A stretch of DNA of 64,000 nt, taken from Anaerolineae bacterium (lineage in GTDB: Bacteria; Chloroflexota; Anaerolineae; 4572-78; J111). Where the stretch lies: contig JAHDWA010000003.1 of assembly GCA_023382535.1 (NCBI GenBank), forward strand, positions 231,761-295,760, given 5' to 3'. The notes below the pieces were generated by a model, which saw only the letters and a list, made by a program, of their open reading frames with translations, searched no databases and was not told where the DNA came from. The translations under genes were made by a program, and so were the position numbers. This document shows positions 57,414 through 64,000 of this stretch, one piece after another; position 1 is the first letter of the stretch; each line of letters begins with the position of its first letter.

Positions 57414-57566
57414 TTACCCCAAGCCGCCCTTGAACACGGCGATGATCATCTTGCCCAAATAAATTGCAAAGGCCACGCCGGCCGCCAGGGCGATGATGGG
57501 CCACAACGCGCCCAAAAACTGATTGGCGTAAGTGAAGATGGCCGTAAAATCAAGATCAAGTGACAT
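57414..57566 (-). CDS. 50-residue single-span coat/pilin-like protein (copy 2)
   Basis: Nearly identical to the 57213 product: MSLDLDFTAIFTYANQFLGA, span LWPIIALAAGVAFAIYLGKM, end AVFKGGLG. It differs at only a handful of positions, so the pair is a recent tandem duplication, about 201 bp apart. AGGAGG precedes the ATG. Two subunits kept side by side suggest a homopolymeric or two-component membrane assembly. Confidence 0.65.
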   Translation of the reverse strand: MSLDLDFTAIFTYANQFLGALWPIIALAAGVAFAIYLGKMIIAVFKGGLG

Positions 57567-57592
57567 TGCGGGTTCCTCCTTTCTGAAAAATT

Positions 57593-57772
57593 TCATTCTT
57601 CACGGTTCATTTTGACCTCAATTACTTCCTTTGGTCTCCAGAACCGGCTAAATGACATCAGGATGGCCAGTACCAAGCCGGACCCGATAAAAACCGGCAA
57701 CAGCAGCGCGGCGATGTACGGCCCCAACAGCAGAAAGAACGTTTCCTGTAGATCCGGCCACAGATTTTCCAT
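57593..57772 (-). CDS. Small single-span membrane protein
   Basis: 59 residues with a hydrophobic centre (FFLLLGPYIAALLLPVFIGS then GLVLAILMSF) and a charged C-terminus (RPKEVIEVKMNREE). The ATG at 57772 overlaps the stop of the 43-residue gene upstream, so they are translationally coupled. A GTG three bases earlier is possible. Confidence 0.55.
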   Translation of the reverse strand: MENLWPDLQETFFLLLGPYIAALLLPVFIGSGLVLAILMSFSRFWRPKEVIEVKMNREE

Positions 57773-57903
57773 CACTCCTCTCCAAACAAACGCTGAACCA
57801 GGTCACTAACCCCGTTCACCAACAGCATCCCCACAAAGACAACAGCGCCGCTGTAAATAGCCGTTTGCAGTAATTCCAGGGTTTCGGGTGATAGCTCCAT
57901 CAT
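57772..57903 (-). CDS. 43-residue single-span membrane protein
   Basis: The short frame reads MMELSPETLELLQTAIYSGA then VVFVGMLLVNGVSDLVQRLF and ends GEE. It has one hydrophobic segment and is shorter than usual annotation cut-offs. It is supported by its place in a chain of overlapping starts and stops (TGATG on its 5' side, TGATG on its 3' side). Confidence 0.5.
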   Translation of the reverse strand: MMELSPETLELLQTAIYSGAVVFVGMLLVNGVSDLVQRLFGEE

Positions 57904-58052
57904 CGGCGGTACACCAGGCGAAAGATGAAATCCAGCACAAACACGGCCAGCAGGGCCAGCAGCAGCTTGGCCAGCAGCAAATCGCCGCTGTCAAAACTGG
58001 GGGTGATGGTCAGGGTGTTGCTGGTTTGGAGGGTGGTGGTGATCACGTTCAT
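57900..58052 (-). CDS. 50-residue membrane protein sharing its anchor with the collar protein
   Basis: The frame starts MNVITTTLQTSNTLTITPSF, then a span LLALLAVFVLDFIFRLVYRR at the C-terminus. The last residues (LDFIFRLVYRR) are identical to the end of the 58049 collar protein, and the DNA repeats exactly over 35 bp (57901-57935 and 58050-58084). It overlaps both neighbours. It seems to be a duplicated membrane anchor with its own short exterior head. Confidence 0.6.
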   Translation of the reverse strand: MNVITTTLQTSNTLTITPSFDSGDLLLAKLLLALLAVFVLDFIFRLVYRR

Positions 58053-58858
58053 CGGCGGTACACCAGGCGAAAGATGAAATCCAGGGCAAACGCAGCCAGC
58101 AGCGAGACCACAATGCCGCTGACAATAATTTGGCCAAACGAAACCTGCTCAGGAATGCTCAACACGGTTCCTGATTTTAGGGTGCTGGTAACAATGTGAG
58201 GCAGATAGAGACTGTTGGGGGTAACAGTAATCGTCACCGTTCCTGTCGGGGTGGCTGTCGGGGTGGCCGTGGCTGTAGCCGTGGGGGTGGGTGTTGGGGT
58301 AGGGACTGCCGCACCACCCACGTAAATGATGTACCGTAACACGATGTACGGATCCATAATATTATGGGGCTGGCCGCCGCCCTGGGCCGGAATAGTTGCA
58401 ATCGGCCAACGACTGCCGGATGCTCCTACCAGGGGCCGGTTTGCTCCCCCTGTGTAAAACTGAGACCCATCGAGCAGGTACAGCGCATTAGTGTGTTGAT
58501 GCGATGGCATCTCGTTAACGGTCAGTGTGTGGCTGGTTCCACCTCCTGTATTGCCCATTCCGTCGAAGGGGGAGGAGCCGGAATGAAAGCCAATAATATT
58601 TTTTGCCCTCAGATCAGGCAGTTTGCAGTAGCCCTCTGGCACACCCAGAGTGCCATACTCGTCGTCTAATACATCACATAACTCTGGGTAATCTGTGGCA
58701 GACATATTGGACCCATCGGCCAGCACCCAACCCGCTGGGGGGGTGCTCCCGGCGTAAGCTGTCACTTCCCCTACAAAGGGATCGCTGGCCAAAGCCGGAT
58801 AAACCAGGCTCATGCTAAAAATCAGGCCCATCAAAAGAACTAAAATAAGACGTTTCAC
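58049..58858 (-). CDS. Exported phage tail-collar-domain protein with C-terminal anchor
   Basis: A 269-residue protein. The signal peptide (LILVLLMGLIFSMSLVYPAL) is followed by a collar domain of the phage-tail type: EVTAYAGSTPPAGWVLADGS, PELCDVLDDEYGTLG, LPDLRAKNIIGFHSGSSP and NEMPSHQHTN. A Thr-Pro linker leads to a C-terminal span (VSLLAAFALDFIFRLVYRR). The collar domain occurs in tail-fibre and surface-adhesion proteins. Here it would be displayed outside the membrane. The GTG at 58858 has GGAGG upstream and overlaps the previous stop (GTGA). Confidence 0.75.
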   Translation of the reverse strand: MKRLILVLLMGLIFSMSLVYPALASDPFVGEVTAYAGSTPPAGWVLADGSNMSATDYPELCDVLDDEYGTLGVPEGYCKLPDLRAKNIIGFHSGSSPFDGMGNTGGGTSHTLTVNEMPSHQHTNALYLLDGSQFYTGGANRPLVGASGSRWPIATIPAQGGGQPHNIMDPYIVLRYIIYVGGAAVPTPTPTPTATATATPTATPTGTVTITVTPNSLYLPHIVTSTLKSGTVLSIPEQVSFGQIIVSGIVVSLLAAFALDFIFRLVYRR

Positions 58859-60300
58859 GGGTAAACCTCCGCTGTTGGTGAGCAAACATTTTGAAGCAGA
58901 TAGATCCGGGCATTGACCAACTCATTTTTGAGGATGGTTGCCATCTGTCTGCCGTGGTATTGCTTGACGATCCGGGCTATTTCAGCCCGTTCAGCCGGGC
59001 CGGTGGTCGGATTTTCGTAAAACGTCACCCACCAGCGTTGATGGCTGCACGCCACATCCTCAAACTGGGCCTGCTCCATCTGCATAGCAATTTTCGTTTG
59101 GTCGGTCAGGGATTGGCTGAGATCGTTAGCCTGTTGCCACACGGCCTGATCAACATCGGGCAGGTAATAGTGATAGACGATGTAAGTCGCCAAATTGGCG
59201 TGAAAAATGCCATCGGTGGGTTCAATGACCACATTGGGGGGGAGGCCAAAATCCCAGGGGTAACGGCCAATCCGGTCGGTGCCCCAGTAGGTGGCATAAA
59301 AGGCGATCAGGACCAGGACCAGGCAGCCCAGCAGCGGAGCAGGAGCGCGGGGCAGCAGGGGAGCAATGAGCAGGTAAAGGATAATGGCCGATGAGCCAAT
59401 CACCCTGGCCACCAGGATGGGATTGAAGAGCATGGAGGCGATGACAGCCAATCCAAGGGGGATGATCAGCAGGGCCAGCAGGTCAACTTTGGGGCGGGCG
59501 CCGCTTTTGTCGCCGAACAAAAACGGCCCCAAAACAGCCAGGGCCAGCAGGGGCACGGTGACAGCAAACAGGAGATTGGCCTTTTCTGTAAAAAGCCAGG
59601 CGGTCAGGATGTAAACCGGCGTGCCGTAAGTGGGCGGTCTGACCCAAAAGCCGCTGGCTGCTATAACACTGGATTGGGGGATCAACCCCCAGATGACCCA
59701 GGGCAGCCAGGCCAGGCCGATGGCTGTAAAGGCCAGGTAAAAGCCCTTTGTACCACGATGATGGTACAAGCCCAGCCAGGCCAGCGCGGCGATGTAGAGA
59801 CAGGCCAGATTGTGGAGGTAAAGGGCAGCCGTGGCCGTGATGACCAGCCAGGCCCAGCGCCGCTCCAGCAGGGCGATGGTGGCCAGCGTGGTCAGCAAAT
59901 ACAACAGCGAATAGGCGCGGGCCTCCTGGCTGTAATAAACGGCAAAGGGGGCAACCGCTGTCACCAAGGCAGCCGCCCCCTGGGCCGCCCGGTCCAAGCC
60001 TGTCGTCTGTGCCAAGCGCCACACGGCGGGGACCAGGGCAATCCCGGCCAATGCTGAAATCAGGCGCAGGGCAACTTCATTATGGCCCAGGGCGTGTACA
60101 ACCAACCATTCGAGGAGATACCAGGTCGGGGGGTGTACATCGCCCTGGGCCGCAGCGATTAAATTATTCAGGGGAAGGGAGGCCAGCCAGGCGGTAAAGG
60201 TCTCATCATACCACAGGCTTTCGACGGCCAGCGTGGGCAGCCTGAGCAGGGCAGCCAGGGCGGTAACCCAAAGCAGGGGATGGCGTTTCAGGGTGTCCAT
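58855..60300 (-). CDS. Polytopic glycosyltransferase (GT39/GT83-like) of the element
   Basis: This 481-residue protein opens LKRHPLLWVTALAALLRLPT and has SLWYDETFTAWLASLPLNNL near residue 30, the same acidic first-loop motif as the chromosomal gene at 404. About ten more spans follow and a soluble C-terminal region. The ATG at 60300 overlaps the upstream gene by 13 nt. One element repeat (59489-59532) is read in frame as GPFLFGDKSGARPK between two spans. It may glycosylate the element's exported proteins, whose Thr-rich linkers are plausible acceptors; this is inference. Confidence 0.65.
   Translation of the reverse strand: MDTLKRHPLLWVTALAALLRLPTLAVESLWYDETFTAWLASLPLNNLIAAAQGDVHPPTWYLLEWLVVHALGHNEVALRLISALAGIALVPAVWRLAQTTGLDRAAQGAAALVTAVAPFAVYYSQEARAYSLLYLLTTLATIALLERRWAWLVITATAALYLHNLACLYIAALAWLGLYHHRGTKGFYLAFTAIGLAWLPWVIWGLIPQSSVIAASGFWVRPPTYGTPVYILTAWLFTEKANLLFAVTVPLLALAVLGPFLFGDKSGARPKVDLLALLIIPLGLAVIASMLFNPILVARVIGSSAIILYLLIAPLLPRAPAPLLGCLVLVLIAFYATYWGTDRIGRYPWDFGLPPNVVIEPTDGIFHANLATYIVYHYYLPDVDQAVWQQANDLSQSLTDQTKIAMQMEQAQFEDVACSHQRWWVTFYENPTTGPAERAEIARIVKQYHGRQMATILKNELVNARIYLLQNVCSPTAEVYP
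59489..59532 (+). repeat. 44-bp GGCCCCAA-bounded repeat, copy 13
   Basis: It starts TTGGGGCGGGCG and ends AAAACGGCCCCAA. It lies in frame within a loop of the element's glycosyltransferase gene on the opposite strand. Confidence 0.7.
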
Positions 60301-60491
60301 AGGATGATATTGGCTATACTGGTGATAAAGAGGGCCACGAATAGAAAAATGCCGGCAGTTTGAGCCAGCCATTTACGGCGGGGGTGAGGCGCGCACCAGG
60401 CCCGGTAAGCGATCAGGGCCAGCAGGGTCAGCATGAAGATTTGAGCAAAGACCCCATCACGCACAGAAAGGGAGTTTTCCCAATCAGCCAT
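60288..60491 (-). CDS. Small membrane protein with two spans
   Basis: 67 residues with spans GVFAQIFMLTLLALIAYRAW and AGIFLFVALFITSIANIILW. The ATG at 60491 follows GGAGG and overlaps the upstream gene by 8 nt. A longer frame from 60629 is inside the upstream gene and rejected. Confidence 0.55.
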   Translation of the reverse strand: MADWENSLSVRDGVFAQIFMLTLLALIAYRAWCAPHPRRKWLAQTAGIFLFVALFITSIANIILWTP

Positions 60492-60786
60492 CACGGCCCT
60501 CCTGATCAAGCCCCAATTGATGCAGCAAAGCGGCCCAAATGTTTGGGCCAAACTGCCGCTCCAATTGATCGGCTTGCCGTAAGGCCAGCTTGAAAGCCTC
60601 AACTGCCAGGCAGATGAGCTTGTAACCAAACCAGGCCAGCAGGCCAGCGATGAACAGATTGATTAGGGTCATAGCGACAAACAAAAACGGCCCCAGCAAA
60701 GCAGGATCGGAAAGATCCGCTAATACTGGGGCCGTTGCTAAATTGATCGCCTTTTGAGGGGCGAGTGATGCAAGATTGGGAGGCAA
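60484..60786 (-). CDS. Small membrane protein, possible first gene of the surface operon
   Basis: About 100 residues with one long or two short spans (PFLFVAMTLINLFIAGLLAW, then FGYKLICLAV) and an amphipathic C-terminal helix. The only start in frame before the span is a TTG at 60786. Within the gene, ACGGCCCCAG and CTGGGGCCGT (60687-60696 and 60726-60735) form an inverted pair related to the ends of the element repeat but in inside-out orientation. Confidence 0.45.
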   Translation of the reverse strand: MPPNLASLAPQKAINLATAPVLADLSDPALLGPFLFVAMTLINLFIAGLLAWFGYKLICLAVEAFKLALRQADQLERQFGPNIWAALLHQLGLDQEGRDG

Positions 60787-60848
60787 CAGCCTCTTTAAAC
60801 TGAGTTATTCGATTATTTGTTCTATTTTACACTACTTTGGGAGGCCGG

Positions 60849-61184
60849 TCAATCCCCATTTGTCACACTTTTTAGGGTATATTTGACCAACTGGGCCGTG
60901 ATCCGCTCAGCCTCCTCGATATTGCCATTCAAAGGCAGCAGCAACATGGGCTTGAACCCTACGCGATAATTACGACAATCCTTGTCCTGGCAGCGAAACG
61001 AGAAAACAGAGCCAATGACCAGGATCTCAGCATCCTGGTTTTCCTGGATGGTTTGATACTGCTCCATGCTGGTGGTGACTACGTAAAAGCGATTGTTTTT
61101 GTCGCGTAGGGTAAAGCGGGCCTCCTGGCGCTTGCTGTCAAAATGCACGGGTGGGGCGGCCTTACCGGTGGTAAAGAAGAACAT
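60849..61184 (-). CDS. Unrecognised 111-residue protein at the right end of the element
   Basis: A soluble, beta-rich protein with KRQEARFTLRDKNNRFYVVT and two Cys in a short motif (FRCQDKDCRNYRVG). AAGGAG precedes the ATG. No family recognised. It is the last minus-strand gene before EF-G and may mark the element boundary or belong to the chromosome. Confidence 0.55.
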   Translation of the reverse strand: MFFFTTGKAAPPVHFDSKRQEARFTLRDKNNRFYVVTTSMEQYQTIQENQDAEILVIGSVFSFRCQDKDCRNYRVGFKPMLLLPLNGNIEEAERITAQLVKYTLKSVTNGD

Positions 61185-61329
61185 AATTCATACTCCTTAT
61201 CAATTCAAATTTGGCAAGTGCCCCCACTTGCATTAGAATTATCTGACGTGCCTATAGAAGCAGGCATACACCTCTCGTACACTGAAGTACTATACATCTC
61301 GCGCACAGTCGCGTTTTAAGGAGATTTTG

Positions 61330-63396
61330 ATGGCTGGCAGTTACACAACAGACAAAATACGCAACGTGGTTCTCTTGGGCCATAGTGGTTGCGGCAAAAC
61401 CTCACTGGCTGAAGCCATGCTTTATAACACCGGGGCGACCAATCGCCTGGGCCGGGTCGAAGACGGCAACACCATTTCCGACTACGACGAAGAAGAAATC
61501 CACCGGACCATGTCGCTGAACCTGTCTGTCATTCCTTGTGAATGGGAAGGTTACAAAATTAACATTCTGGATGCGCCCGGCTACGCCGACTTCCAGGGGG
61601 AAATGCTCAGCGGGATCCATGTGGCCGATACCGTCGTGATTGTGATAGACGCTTCCGCCGGCATTGAGGTCGGCACTCAATTGACCTGGCAGATGGCGGT
61701 AGACAATCACAAACCTATTGCGATTTTCCTCAATAAAATGGACCGGCAGAACGCCAGTTACCGGCGAGTGATTCAACAACTCCGTGATACCTTCGAGGCG
61801 ACCTTTGTGCCGATGGAACTGCCGATTCGCAAGGGAGACCATTTTGAAGGGGTCGTGGATATGATTACCCAAACGGCCCATACCGGCGGCAAACCCGGCG
61901 CCCCGCCTGCCGAGATGGCCGCCGAAATCGAAGAGTACCGCACCCAGGTGGTCGAATATGCGGCTGAGGGCGACGATGAATTAATGATGAAATATTTTGA
62001 TGGCGAAACTCTAACCGAAGCCGAAATTGACCACGGTCTGCAAGCGGGTTTAGCCGCCCGAAAAATTGTGCCAGTTTTCTGCGGGTCGGCTACGGCCAAT
62101 GTGGCCGTGCGCGGTTTCATGCATACCATTGTCGAGACTTTTCCCACCCCGGCGGTCGAAATCACGGTCACCAACGCCAAGACCGGGGCTGAGGAAACGC
62201 TCAAGGCGGCGGCAAATGGACCTCTGGCTGTTCAAATCTTTAAAACGGTTAATGACCAGTATGGCCGGTTGAGCTATTTGCGGGTCTGGTCAGGGACACT
62301 CAAAGGAGACTCGCGCGCGTTCAACTGCCGAACCGGCGAGGAAGAACGGATTGCCGGCCTCTTCTCGCCCAGGGGTAAGGAACAGGTGGGGATGGCTGAA
62401 GCCGTAGCCGGTGATATTGTTGGTGTGGTCAAACTGGCCCATACCCAAACCGGCGACACCCTGTGCGATAAGGCTCGCCAACTGACCGTGCCGATGGTAA
62501 AATATCCTGAACCCGTTTATGCCGTGGCTTTAAGCCCCAAAACCCAGGCCGACTCGGCCAAACTGGGTCCAAGCCTGGCCCGCATCGCCGAAGAGGATTT
62601 GACTCTGCGCCATCGCTATGAATCGGCTACCCGTCAATCTCTGCTGGAAGGGATGGGTGATACCCACGTAGATATTGCGGTCAAGCGCATGAGCCAGCGT
62701 TTTGGTTTAGGCGTCGAAACCGCTGTGCCCAAAGTCCCCATGCTCGAAACTGTCTCCAAGAAGGCTTCGGCTCAATATCGCCACAAAAAGCAGACCGGTG
62801 GTGCGGGCCAATTTGGCGAAGTTCACCTCCGGGTTGAGCCGCTAGAGCGCGGTGTTGGCTTTGAGTTTAAGAGCGAAATTTTTGGCGGCTCAATTTCGCA
62901 GCCGTTTTTGCCTTCGATTGAGAAAGGTATTAAACAAGTCTTGGAGCAGGGCGTTATTGCCGGTTATCCGGTGGTGGACGTCAAAGCGGCTGTTTATGAT
63001 GGCAAAGAGCACCCGGTTGACTCTAAAGATATCGCCTTCCAGATTGCCGGGCGCGAAGCCTTCAAACTGGCGTTCAAAGAGGCTGGCCCTATCCTGCTGG
63101 AGCCGATTATGGACTTGACCATCACCGTCCCCGAAGAGTATACCGGCGATGTCACCAGCAATCTCAGCACCCGTCGTGGCCGTTTGTCGGGCATGGAACA
63201 GGTTCGAGGCAACACCATCATCACCGCCCAGGCGCCTCTGGCCGAAGTCCAGCGTTACGCCACCGACCTGCGCTCGATTACCCAGGGCCGGGGGGTATAC
63301 ACCATGACCCTGTCGCACTATGAGCCGGTGCCCAGCCATGTGGCAAACGAGATTATTGCCCAGGCACAGAAAGAAAGACAGGAAGAGAAAGACTAA
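61330..63396 (+). CDS. Elongation factor G-like translational GTPase
   Basis: This 688-residue protein has EF-G length and motifs: G1 LGHSGCGKTSLAEAM, G3 DAPGYADFQGEML, G4 LNKMDRQNAS, and domains II-V including QTGGAGQFGEVHLRVEPLER and NLSTRRGRLSGMEQVRGNTI. The G1 (GHSGCGKT) and G3 (DAPGYADF) motifs differ from classical EF-G (AHIDAGKT, DTPGHVDF). They match the EF-G-like second paralogue found in many bacteria, so this is probably not the main translocase. The ATG at 61330 has AAGGAG upstream; the frame is open back to a TTG at 61327. Confidence 0.85.
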   Translation: MAGSYTTDKIRNVVLLGHSGCGKTSLAEAMLYNTGATNRLGRVEDGNTISDYDEEEIHRTMSLNLSVIPCEWEGYKINILDAPGYADFQGEMLSGIHVADTVVIVIDASAGIEVGTQLTWQMAVDNHKPIAIFLNKMDRQNASYRRVIQQLRDTFEATFVPMELPIRKGDHFEGVVDMITQTAHTGGKPGAPPAEMAAEIEEYRTQVVEYAAEGDDELMMKYFDGETLTEAEIDHGLQAGLAARKIVPVFCGSATANVAVRGFMHTIVETFPTPAVEITVTNAKTGAEETLKAAANGPLAVQIFKTVNDQYGRLSYLRVWSGTLKGDSRAFNCRTGEEERIAGLFSPRGKEQVGMAEAVAGDIVGVVKLAHTQTGDTLCDKARQLTVPMVKYPEPVYAVALSPKTQADSAKLGPSLARIAEEDLTLRHRYESATRQSLLEGMGDTHVDIAVKRMSQRFGLGVETAVPKVPMLETVSKKASAQYRHKKQTGGAGQFGEVHLRVEPLERGVGFEFKSEIFGGSISQPFLPSIEKGIKQVLEQGVIAGYPVVDVKAAVYDGKEHPVDSKDIAFQIAGREAFKLAFKEAGPILLEPIMDLTITVPEEYTGDVTSNLSTRRGRLSGMEQVRGNTIITAQAPLAEVQRYATDLRSITQGRGVYTMTLSHYEPVPSHVANEIIAQAQKERQEEKD

Positions 63397-63444
63397 CGTA
63401 TTGCGTGTTGCGTTTTCCGTTTTTACGCAACACGCAACACGCAT
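63397..63444. repeat. Intergenic inverted repeat after the EF-G-like gene
   Basis: TGCGTGTTGCGT at about 63405-63416 and ACGCAACACGCA downstream are complementary, with T-runs in the loop. It probably works as a terminator-like hairpin between the two genes. Confidence 0.5.
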
Positions 63445-63473
63445 CAATCTTTGTATAGAAACAGGTAAAAGAC

Positions 63474-64000
63474 ATGCCCTCAATTTTCCCATTCACCGCC
63501 ATTGTCGGTCAAGACCGTATGAAAATGGCCCTGATCTTAAATGCTATTAGCCCGCAAATCGGCGGTGTGCTCATTCGCGGTGAACGCGGTACAGCCAAAT
63601 CTACAGCGGCGCGAGCCATGGCGGCGCTGTTGCCGGATATTGACGTGTTTATTGACTCACCCTTTAACGATGACCCTAATGCCCCCGATACCTGGTCAGA
63701 TTGGGCTAAGGACCGGCAGGGGCACGTCCAGGAGTTGAAAGTAGGTAAGCGCCGCATCCGCTTTGTAGACCTGCCGGTCAGCGCCACTGAGGATCGTGTC
63801 GTCGGGACGCTTGATATTGAAAAGGCGATCAAAAAGGGCGAGCGTCATTTTGAACCGGGCGTTTTGGCGGCGGCCAACCGGGGCCTGCTCTATGTTGACG
63901 AGGTTAACTTGCTGGATGACCACGTGGTTGATCTGCTGCTCGACTCGGCGGCGATGGGTATTAACGTGGTCGAGCGGGAAGGCATCAGCTTTGCCCACCC
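63474..64000 (+). CDS. Magnesium-chelatase-type AAA+ ATPase (ChlI/BchI-like), 5' part
   Basis: The frame is open from ATG 63474 to the window end (175 codons, no stop). It starts [20 protein letters not shown], then Walker [18 protein letters not shown] and Walker [21 protein letters not shown], with [20 protein letters not shown] between them. This is the typical layout of the magnesium chelatase I subunit and of related MoxR-like ChlI/ChlD proteins, which insert metal into tetrapyrroles or act as AAA+ chaperones. The rest, which would tell I from the I/D fusion, lies beyond the window. Confidence 0.85.
   Translation, partial: MPSIFPFTAIVGQDRMKMALILNAISPQIGGVLIRGERGTAKSTAARAMAALLPDIDVFIDSPFNDDPNAPDTWSDWAKDRQGHVQELKVGKRRIRFVDLPVSATEDRVVGTLDIEKAIKKGERHFEPGVLAAANRGLLYVDEVNLLDDHVVDLLLDSAAMGINVVEREGISFAH

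Larger units (their letters stand above)
35335..61184. mobile_element. Integrated AICE-like/phage-like element, about 26 kb
   Basis: The integrase sits at the left end. To its right are a prim-pol replicase, DUF2637-like protein, PD-(D/E)XK nuclease, Toprim protein, RHH and XRE regulators, FtsK/TraB-like ATPase and a long run of exported proteins. All are on the minus strand except four features near 46.7-47.9 kb and 36.9 kb. At least 13 copies of a repeat family occur only in this interval. The flanks (HD protein on one side, EF-G on the other) look chromosomal. I found no convincing att duplication or disrupted tRNA, so the ends are approximate. Confidence 0.75.

Noticed and set aside
36213..59532. 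44-bp repeats as a CRISPR array
   Set aside because: They are scattered over 23 kb, lie inside coding regions, have variable interiors with conserved ends, and no cas gene is present.
51597..60786. Classical type IV secretion system
   Set aside because: No VirB4-like ATPase, relaxase or coupling protein other than the FtsK-like motor was recognised; only generic membrane topology is shared.

Overview
The window looks like a chromosomal segment of a Chloroflexota bacterium, probably of the Anaerolineae/Caldilineae type. The evidence is a set of protein families I associate with that group: large multi-membrane glycosyltransferase-like proteins, 6-pyruvoyl-tetrahydropterin-synthase-related membrane proteins, a DUF5939-type nucleotide cyclase, and a zinc-ribbon/LysM protein with Thr-Pro linkers. 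The DNA is also rich in short tandem and inverted repeats. No rRNA or tRNA gene was recognised. The taxonomic placement is an inference from gene content.

Region 1 (1-35.2 kb) is chromosomal. A cell-envelope block (0.4-13.4 kb, + strand) holds two GT2 glycosyltransferases, two polytopic GT39/GT83-like enzymes, a nucleotidyltransferase, a ParB-like protein, a DUF5693 protein with a long His/Asp insertion, and a flippase. Inside it, at 2520-2591, lies a 23-residue ORF with the exact spacing of a lasso-peptide leader. Next come an acyl-CoA ligase, a GIY-YIG protein, a sulfatase-modifying-factor protein, a DUF2157/DUF4401/GDYXXLXY trio, a B12-type radical SAM enzyme, a small regulator/membrane-protein operon, a SWIM zinc-finger gene with a clear promoter/operator, TypA/BipA, an isoprenylcysteine-methyltransferase-like protein, a DUF5939 cyclase, a LysM protein, three tandem PTPS-related membrane proteins, a stand-alone histidine-kinase dimerisation-like protein and an HD-domain protein.

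Region 2 (about 35.3-61.2 kb) is a mobile element of about 26 kb, almost entirely on the minus strand. It starts with a tyrosine integrase at its left end. It carries a primase-polymerase/helicase, a PD-(D/E)XK nuclease, a Toprim protein, a DUF2637-like membrane protein, a candidate iteron origin, a divergent repressor/RHH control region, an FtsK/TraB-like ATPase, and a long translationally coupled module of exported or membrane proteins. The module includes Thr-Pro-rich proteins, an 848-residue protein with Trp-rich amphipathic repeats, two near-identical 50-residue single-span proteins, and an exported tail-collar-domain protein with a C-terminal anchor. Gene content is closest to actinomycete-type integrative conjugative elements (one FtsK-like transporter and a prim-pol replicase, no VirB4 or relaxase seen), but the surface module looks phage- or filament-like and I do not recognise it as a described system.

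The most unusual signal is a family of at least 13 dispersed repeats found only inside this element. Eleven are 44-45 bp long and two are 54-55 bp. Each starts TTG(A/G)G(A/G)C and ends GGCCCCAA, with a variable interior of nearly constant length. Many sit at gene 3' ends; others are read in frame inside proteins. A strong promoter plus a two-hairpin terminator at 36836-36935 predicts a small RNA antisense to the start of the gene next to the integrase.

Region 3 (61.3-64 kb) returns to the chromosome with an EF-G-like GTPase and the 5' part of a magnesium-chelatase-type AAA+ ATPase that runs off the window.
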